DNA of 64,000 nucleotides, taken from contig NC_053044.1 of assembly GCF_003473485.1 (NCBI RefSeq), forward strand, positions 32,864,091 through 32,928,090, written 5' to 3'. The translations under genes and the position numbers were made by a program. How positions within the stretch are numbered: the first letter of the stretch is position 1; every line of letters begins with the position of its first letter. Under the pieces are notes generated by a model. That model made no database searches. It saw only the letters and a program-made list of their open reading frames with translations, and was not told the DNA's origin. Of the stretch, positions 57,438-64,000 are shown piece by piece. This stretch comes from Medicago truncatula. Taxonomy: Eukaryota; Streptophyta; Magnoliopsida; Fabales; Fabaceae.

Positions 57438-58304
57438 AAAATGTAATATTTAATATTATTCATGAATCATGTTACTATATTTTGAATTTGTCAATTTGTT
57501 TTGTTTGCGGCACTAGTGTGTGTTTGTGTGTATGATGTTTCAATTTCACCACTTCACTTAGTGATTGGTTCCTTATTAACTATTCATAAGGCTCTTATTC
57601 ACATTTGCCTTATAATTTTACTGTAGCAGAAAGAAACATGTGACTCTGCATTGAATTCACATCTTCCAGCACAGATTAGAGAGCTTGGGTGATTAGAGAT
57701 CAATAAATGTCCTACATAAAAGGTTATGTTACCATCCCATATATCACATGATCCATGTCCAAAAGTTTCCTTTGACAAACTACTATACTACCTTGGATTG
57801 GTACAAGTCTTCAAGGATCTGAAACTGAATTACACCTATCTCTCTAGCAAATGTACTAACGGTCCTAGCATGTCATTGTGACTCTTCTTCATTGCCCTGG
57901 AGATTAGAGCACTTTTCTGGTATCAACATTTTCATTTCGCGAGCACTTCTCTTCGATCTCAAATACAAGCAAAAATATCTATGTATTTCGTTCATATTTA
58001 CATTAAATAAATATTAGGGTCATCTTAACTTGTGAATTAATGACACATGTGAAGCAACCCAAAATAAAAATATTTTCTTAATACTTGTGCATTCATTTAA
58101 TTAAAAGCTAAAATATTAAATTCAATGCAAGAATTCCAACGAGACTTAAGGGTATATATCAATGTAGACATGTTTACCCTTAAATGGCCAAATTAAATTT
58201 CTAAATCATTCCACAGTTAACACTAATCTTGTACAAAAACAATTGTTGGTAAACATATAATTAGAATGTGAGAACTAATTCGATTCTTCCTTGCTAGGTA
58301 CTAC
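57438..58304. other. Intergenic DNA between the DUF674 locus and the next gene
   Basis: No gene seen. The right end should include the 3' UTR of the minus-strand gene at 58305. Confidence 0.5.
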
Positions 58305-58868
58305 TTAACTAGAGGTACACCTATGCTTCACAGACAACTGATCACCCCTTAAAGCACTTCCATGCACTACATCATTCCCACCACCACAAACAACAACATT
58401 TCTTGACCAAAACCCTTTGAAGTTGATAAACCTTTTCTTATTATTGATCCTTCTATTACCATCATCATTCTTTGCACAATTGCCATCCATATGTTGTTTG
58501 TTACTTGAGTCAATAAGGCTATCAAATTGCCTAGAAATGCTTTGTACTTCGTACGTGTCAAGTAGAGATTTGTTGTTTGCTATTGTTCCAACCTCAAGTC
58601 CGTTGCACGTAAGATCAGTTACCTCGGCCATTCTCATTGCTTCTAACTTGTATCGAGAAGGCCTCGGTGAACGTTGAGTTCTTGTAACATCAAATTCATT
58701 CGAAGACTTTTTTCTTTCAGATCTTGAACCATGTTGGTACCATGCCCATGCAGCTGCTTTTACAAGGGCTAACTCATCTCTGCTTTCTTGAGGTTGAGGC
58801 TTCCTTTTTTTCTCCATGAGAGAGCTCAGAGAGAAAAACTTTGTTGACATGATTATATAACTCACCAC
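58305..58868 (-). CDS. Uncharacterised plant protein with AWAWYQHGS motif
   Basis: A single-exon frame of up to 187 aa. I do not recognise a named domain. The segment MEKKRKPQPQESRDELALVK followed by AAAWAWYQHGS is the most protein-like part, and I associate the 'AWAWYQ.GS' phrase with a small family of unannotated dicot proteins. The middle (RSPRPSRYKLEAMRMAEV) is basic. The C-terminal third is Asn/Gly-rich and hydrophilic with no membrane helix. Three in-frame ATGs (58868, 58850, 58817) could start translation. The third, MEKKRKP, is plausible because the conserved-looking part begins there. A leader with repeated agag/ctct lies upstream. It is probably expressed; the function is unknown. 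Confidence 0.6.
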   Translation of the reverse strand: MVSYIIMSTKFFSLSSLMEKKRKPQPQESRDELALVKAAAWAWYQHGSRSERKKSSNEFDVTRTQRSPRPSRYKLEAMRMAEVTDLTCNGLEVGTIANNKSLLDTYEVQSISRQFDSLIDSSNKQHMDGNCAKNDDGNRRINNKKRFINFKGFWSRNVVVCGGGNDVVHGSALRGDQLSVKHRCTSS

Positions 58869-59485
58869 TTCCTCTTTTATAACTGTGAATGTTTGTTGGA
58901 TAATGCTACGTTTCGTTTCTATGTTGAGCTGGTTGATAACTAATTCAAGTTTATCACAAGAGCGTCATCTTAAATTTTTAAAAATTTCATGACTGCATTT
59001 AGTATGGAAATGGGGGTAGTAGTGGTCCACAAGAGCATTGAGATAGATGATGGTAATTTGGTTTGGTCCTCCTTGTGAGAAATGGTTTGTTCTAGGCTAT
59101 ATATGTATTTTTGTGAATGTCAGCACTAGGAGAGGATGTTATTCTTTTGAAAATGTTACTTGCATCACCAAGCACATACTCTCACTCCTCACATGTGGGG
59201 CTACATCAAAATATAAATGTGGATACCAAGAGGAAAAAAGTATTATCCAATTTTTTAAAATTGAAATCGGTCATCAAACTACCGAGACTTCTGGATCATG
59301 ATTCAACCGTTTGAAACCGCTCGAATCAAGATGAAACCACAATCAAACTTTGAGAATTCTAAACCGTAGTAATGGTCAGTTGAATGTTAGACTGATTTAA
59401 TTGTCCAGTTTGGTCTTAAAACACTGGTTTTATCACACATCTAAATACTGAGATTCCAATCTTCAGTTGTTTTCAACAATCACAA
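58869..59485. other. 5' flank of the AWAWYQ gene, no gene seen
   Basis: The first 100 bases carry 'ccacttcctcttttataact', a possible TATA region for the minus-strand gene when read in reverse (agttataaaagagg). The remainder shows no gene. Confidence 0.4.
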
Positions 59486-59619
59486 TATCAAATGAAATTA
59501 GCGAAAAAGAAAATTCGACGACCATACATTTTTTATATTCAACAAATTGGAAGTATCAAATGAAATTATCAAAAGAAAATTCGATGACCATACGTTTTTT
59601 ATATTCAACAAATTGGAAG
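59486..59619. repeat. ~67-bp direct tandem duplication
   Basis: The unit starting tatcaaatgaaatta, through aaaattcgacgaccatac and tttttatattcaacaaattg, is present twice (59486-59553 and 59554-59619) with few differences and a 2-base length change. Confidence 0.85.
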
Positions 59620-59868
59620 TATAGAACAATTCATTATCAAGGTAATGTGATTAATAATCATGCAAATCAAAGTGAGATGCTTTGTGTGATTATAAAGAAT
59701 GTTTATGATAGAACCCCATGTCTGCTGTAAGTGTGGTCAAATGTACATTTCTTTCCGTCGCCAAGAGCCGAGGCAATTATGCTCCCTATCGCGTGTGGTA
59801 TATTTATTTCTCTCTTTTTGACTAAAAACTTCATCTTCACAAAAAATAGAAAAGGAAAAAAGACCTCT

Positions 59869-62800
59869 TCATGATGTTTGATTCAGCTTTTGGATACCTT
59901 CTCCATCAAGTTTATTGCCAAGCAAGCTTTGAGCACGCTTAAAACATGAAAGATATTCGTTCTTTATTTCAGGGTAATCGGCAATGGACTTCTTATGTAC
60001 AACAAACTGCAAAGGAAGAGTGGAGTTGTGATGTCATAAATATTCAAAATCACATGTGAACATTTAACTAATTATGCTCTTTATTTTCTTCATTTTCAAT
60101 AGTTATTTCTATATAACAAAAAGCCGAATAATGGGTCTTGGTCTGAGTATAATGGTATTTAGTTAAATGGAATATTATATATATAACAAAGTATGCATAA
60201 ATTATGCAGCAATGCATTGAGGCAGAAATGACTACTGAAAATAACAAAATAAAGAGCATTGATTGAAAAAGCAAGATTTAGGTCAATTGAAGTATGCATA
60301 CTCACAAGAAAGTTTAGCATGTGAATAGTTAATTCTTACCTCATTGTAAGCAGCAATGCATTGAAGGAGTGCCTCTTTAGCCTTGACGTTAATATCCCCT
60401 TTCTGCTTTGCAAAAGAGCACCAATATTTAGACCAAATAGAAATATGAATTTAGATGATTTACATTCATTGGGCCCTGAATCTGGTTGAACTACTACAAT
60501 GCAGGCTTATTAAAATCTCTTAGAATTTTGTTTTGATCTAACTCATCCTTACAAAATCCGCTTGTAAAGTGGGAGATGCATCTCACTTATGAACAAAAAA
60601 TTTCAAGCCATATCACGTTCAATGTGGGACTCTCAATACACACTCTCACACCTAAGACTACACAATTAGACCATGACCTAATAACGAGTGGTCAAACTCA
60701 AAAGGATAGGTTCTAATATCATAGAATTTGTGTTGGACCTAACTTAATTTTACAAAACCGGCTTCTAAAGTAAGGAATGTCTCCCCCTTATGAGTATATA
60801 TATTTTTTTAAATAAAATCAGAAACCTTTAATCATCAAGGAAAAACTCATTATTTATTTATTTATATATTTTGACTCAAGAATAAAAATGGAAAGAAACT
60901 TGAATTTGGAATTCCGCTCCACCTTCGGCACTTCTAGTCTACTCTCCAAAACCACTTCGCACGCTTTGGCAGTGCTAATTAGCTTTGTTCTCACTTCATA
61001 TTTTTGCTCTTTAATATATTTGGTATTATGTGCTATCATTAATCGCCCTTGAATTTCACTTCAAGAGCACAAACTCTATCTACAATATTCATACCTTCTG
61101 TGATTTTATTTTGATGAATAGCGTAGACACTTAGATTGTATTTGTAGAGTTGTTCATGTGTGTTGTCACGTGATACTAGAACGAGAGAAAGCATGCACAC
61201 TAACAACTCTAGATACAATCTCAGTCTAATTTAATCAATTGAGGAGAAAATTGGTAAAATTAAAATGTGAAATTCAAGAGCGACTAATGATAGCACATAA
61301 TGACAAATTTATTAAAAAGCACAATCATGAAGGGAGAGCAAAGCTAGTTAGCACTGCCAAAGCACGTGAAGAAGTTTTGGAGAGGAATCTAGAAGTGCTG
61401 AAGGTAGAGAGGTATTGCCTCAATGCATAACATATATCAAATAATCACCCGAAGTTGTAAGGCTTAAAGATATCTGCAAGCGTGGTGGGAGATATCTCAT
61501 CCTTAACCCACACATCCCTTTATCAAACTAAGCTATACTACCATGTTAGAATTTAAATTGGACCTAACTTGTCCTTAAAAAACTGGTTGGTATAGTGAGA
61601 GATATCTCCTACTTAGAAGTATTTTTAGACCATATCACATTTAATGTGAGACTCTCAACATAATCTAACCTGAATCTCCTGCAATTCTTCCTTAGCCAAC
61701 TCCAACGATGATAGAGTACTGAGTGATTGCAACTGCAAAATTACATTCCAACTTTCATAACCAAATCATCTTTCATTTACAGAAGAGTGCATTGATACAA
61801 TTCTATTTTAATACATATGCATGAGAGAAAGCTAATAACGGGGTAATAAAACTAACCAATATGACAAGTGCTGCTTGGGCTTCCTTACTAGTATGTCCAC
61901 GAACACTAGTTTTCTTCGACTTGTCTTTTTGTTTTAATATCGTATCTAAACATTGACGCACAATCCTGAGATAGAAGAAGAAAGATACATTCAAAAGAAG
62001 GATAAGGCATACTTAATTTTCTTTTTCAACGTCTAGTAACATTGTTATTGGAGAAGAGGGAATCAAACATAATTTTCTTATACTAGAGAAAGAGAATTTT
62101 CAAGAAAAGAAGGCCTGGACAAAGTTATTTCCCAACAATTTGCAACAACAATTTAATTTATTGCATGCAAGATCTATTTCTTTCTTTTCATTTTTATGTT
62201 TCTACAGACAAATATCTTGCATTAAGAGACACGACATAGAAAATGCAGCAAAACTTGGCCTTAATAAACAAAACCACAATGAAACAATTGAATATCGAAG
62301 AGGTCACCAATCACTCTGGTTTTTCTTTCTTTATTTTGCAAAAAAAAAATCCTTGACAAGTTGCAAAGACGCCAAAAACTTTGGCAAGGTGACCTATAAT
62401 GATTTTAAACTTGGTTTTTTTTTCCCAAAATCTCAGAAATGAATCATTGCAAAACACTCTAAAGTTGAAGGACTGACAACTATCAACGCAAATTATATAA
62501 AAAAACAAACATCCATACCAGAAAACAAATGTCAAGAAAATAGAAAATAATAGTCATATCTATCAAGTGCTGATTCATAGTAAGTGTAAATAGTTGGTGG
62601 ATTGAATGCATGTATGTTTTAATAATCTGTGTTTGGCAAATATCATAATATTGAGAACTATTTGCATATGCATATAATAATTCAATTCTTAATCAATAAA
62701 TTACTTGCAAAATCCTATAGTATTGGGAAGAAATTAAAGTATAGCTTCAGCCATTATAATTTAATAGGGACCGTAAGATTACAACAGTACAATAAGTTTC

Positions 62801-63821
62801 AAGCAAAAATTAATCAAGCAGGTCCAAGTAAACGCTGTACATTGGATTGTAAGGTTGTTTTTTCTGTATTCTCATTCTTATTCGAGGTCTTTTTATCATC
62901 TGCATGGCCTACCGGCTGAATATTCCTAGCATTCCTTAAACATATATAATATTGAAAATGAGTATAAATCTAAGTCTTAATTAGTAAGATCCATCTAAGT
63001 AGTCGGTTAAGTGAAAATATTTTATCCTTTCCTAGAGTGAATCAACCAGGTCTAAAAGCTGCAGGTGAAAATATTATGTTGTTTTATGTATAACATCAGA
63101 TTCCACTGGTCCCATTTGCTGCAAGTGAAAATTGCACTATACAAAACAATAATAATCGGCACTGAAAAATATAAACAAACATAGTAATAGTTTGATTTAG
63201 GTTTTATATGTAAAAAAAAGTTATGAAAGAATTAGGGACATCAAATTAATAGAAACCTTATGGAATTATGCAAATAATCCTTTGCTATACCAAGCTCAGC
63301 TTTAGCTCTAGAAACATCCAATTTTTTGTTTTGACTGAAATCAAGCATTGCCACTCTTGCAAGATGAAGCAGGTTTGCACCAATCTGACCATGGGTAAAA
63401 AAAACAATCATGTTTTATCTTTACTTATTTAAATAAAGCAACAACATCATATACATCTCAAGCATTAGCATGCATATAATAAGAAAAATGTTGTGTAACT
63501 AAGCATCAGTTTTGCAATCAATTTTACAGGGATTAGAAATCTGAATAAAATTGTAATTGCCAAAATCCCTTTCAAGAACCAACAAACCTGAATATGATCA
63601 CCAGGAAGTAAGGCTCTCCGGACCTCAAGACATCTAAAAGAGAAAGAAAGAGCGAGGATTTAATTTGCATTAAGGCGAAAGTTAATTTCACATGTTTTGA
63701 TGAATTAATGATATTAAAATAACCTTTCAAGAAGCTCTTTTGATTGTTTTGTTTCGGAAGATGCTTGTAGGGTCAGGGCCAAGGATTCAGCTGCAATAAC
63801 TGTGTCCAACGATTTCCATCC
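59869..63821 (-). CDS. 3' part of a many-exon gene, helical-repeat-like C-terminus
   Basis: Seven minus-strand exons with GT-AG borders and matching phases: 63724-63821, 63588-63633, 63257-63384, 61857-61965, 61670-61732, 60340-60402 and 59869-60006, giving 214 residues to the stop. The gene starts beyond the right edge. The peptide is helical and charged: AAESLALTLQASSETKQSKE, CLEVRRALLPGDHIQIGANL then LHLARVAMLD, and AELGIAKDYLHNSIR. The pattern 'CLEVRRALLPGDH.QIGANL.HLARVAM' resembles the tail of tetratricopeptide-type repeats (compare the kinesin-light-chain style 'HP.....LNNLA'). A TPR-like fold is an inference; I cannot name the protein. The 1.3-kb intron between 60402 and 61670 holds a large inverted duplication and repeat fragments. 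Confidence 0.7.
60525..60795. repeat. Fossil LTR/TRIM-like dispersed repeat fragment
   Basis: Contains ctaactcatccttacaaaat then ccgcttgtaaagtgggaga, tcaatgtgggactctcaata, and later cctaacttaattttacaaaa then ccggcttctaaagt, i.e. two rounds of the same end sequence as in 33840-33985. Partial and decayed. Confidence 0.4.
60915..61414. repeat. Large imperfect inverted duplication (hairpin) carrying a coding-like fragment
   Basis: Left arm about 60915-61163, right arm about 61195-61414, loop about 31 bases. Read inward from each outer end, or outward in the coding sense, both arms encode the same peptide: MIAHNTKYIKEQKYEVRTKL on the minus strand on the left, MIAHNDKFIKKHNHEGRAKL on the plus strand on the right. 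This is followed by (I/V)STAKA and LEV.KVER. The arms also share agagttgtt and the attached agattgtat. The left arm has in-frame stops upstream. The hairpin is intronic to the minus-strand gene. Source of the fragment unknown. Confidence 0.7.
61540..61665. repeat. Fossil LTR/TRIM-like dispersed repeat fragment
   Basis: Contains tggacctaacttgtccttaa then aaaactggttggtatagtga, and tcacatttaatgtgagactc, a diverged relative of 60525-60795. Non-coding and partial; it ends right beside an exon. Confidence 0.35.
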
Positions 63822-64000
63822 CTGTATTACCCAAATTGCATCTTTTTTAATGATAAAAGCTTTTGCGATATTGCTATTCTGGCAACATTTTCTTTTTTCA
63901 TTCATCAAGATTATCACAAATAATTCTGATTGAGAAGAAAGAAGTTAAAACTCATCAGTCACTAATTTCCAGACATTAATAGTTTGCATGGTTATCCAGT

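Noticed and set aside
62878-62928. Possible extra exon of the right-edge gene on the minus strand (reads NIQPVGHADDKKTSNKN)
   Set aside because: It has an acceptor-like tag and open frame, but the only nearby donors give a phase that does not join to the exon at 61857-61965, while the flanking exons already join in frame.
1-64000. CRISPR arrays, operons, ribosome-binding sites, bacterial origins
   Set aside because: The window is plant nuclear DNA; direct repeats found are microsatellites, tandem duplications or transposon ends, with no regularly spaced repeat-spacer array.

Overview
The window is nuclear DNA of a dicot plant, most probably a legume close to Medicago. The reasons are AT-rich intergenic DNA, many-exon genes with GT-AG introns, plant-only families (Mγ MADS box, DUF674) and many short MITEs, SINEs and LINE remnants of kinds I associate with Medicago. 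Species is an inference; no search was run. Exon coordinates were read by hand from splice sites, and each multi-exon model was checked for reading-frame closure.

Layout. 0.2-0.9 kb: an intronless AGL80-like type I MADS-box gene (-). 1-4.3 kb: repeats, including a MULE-like element and a MITE inside a MITE. 4.7-13.2 kb: nicastrin (+, 15 exons). 13.2-16.8 kb: intergenic, with a LINE 3' end, a SINE and MITEs. 16.8-23.7 kb: the 75 kDa subunit of mitochondrial complex I (+, 5 exons), convergent with a CENP-V/GFA-domain gene (-, 24.2-25.0 kb). 25-37.4 kb: gene-poor, holding one tRNA-Val(UAC) and many small elements. 37.4-38.7 kb: an intronless A1 aspartyl protease (+). 38.7-46.8 kb: no supported gene; MITEs, a SINE and a tandem duplication. 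46.8-48.1 kb: a RING-finger gene (+, 2 exons). 48.9-54.0 kb: splicing factor SF3B4/SAP49 (-, 8 exons). 55.5-57.4 kb: a DUF674 gene that looks disrupted. 58.3-58.9 kb: an unrecognised small gene (-). 59.9-63.8 kb: the 3' part of a many-exon gene (-) that runs off the right edge.

The genes are unrelated single loci with separate jobs (transcription control, membrane proteolysis, respiration, secreted or vacuolar proteolysis, ubiquitination, splicing), not a pathway cluster. I found no undescribed multi-gene system. The most unusual non-gene structures are a roughly 220-250 bp-arm inverted duplication of a coding-like fragment inside an intron near 61 kb, two small TATGAA-ended elements with 9-10 bp target duplications, two copies of an 8-bp-TSD MITE (one inserted into another MITE), and several retroposons whose exact target-site duplications can be read.
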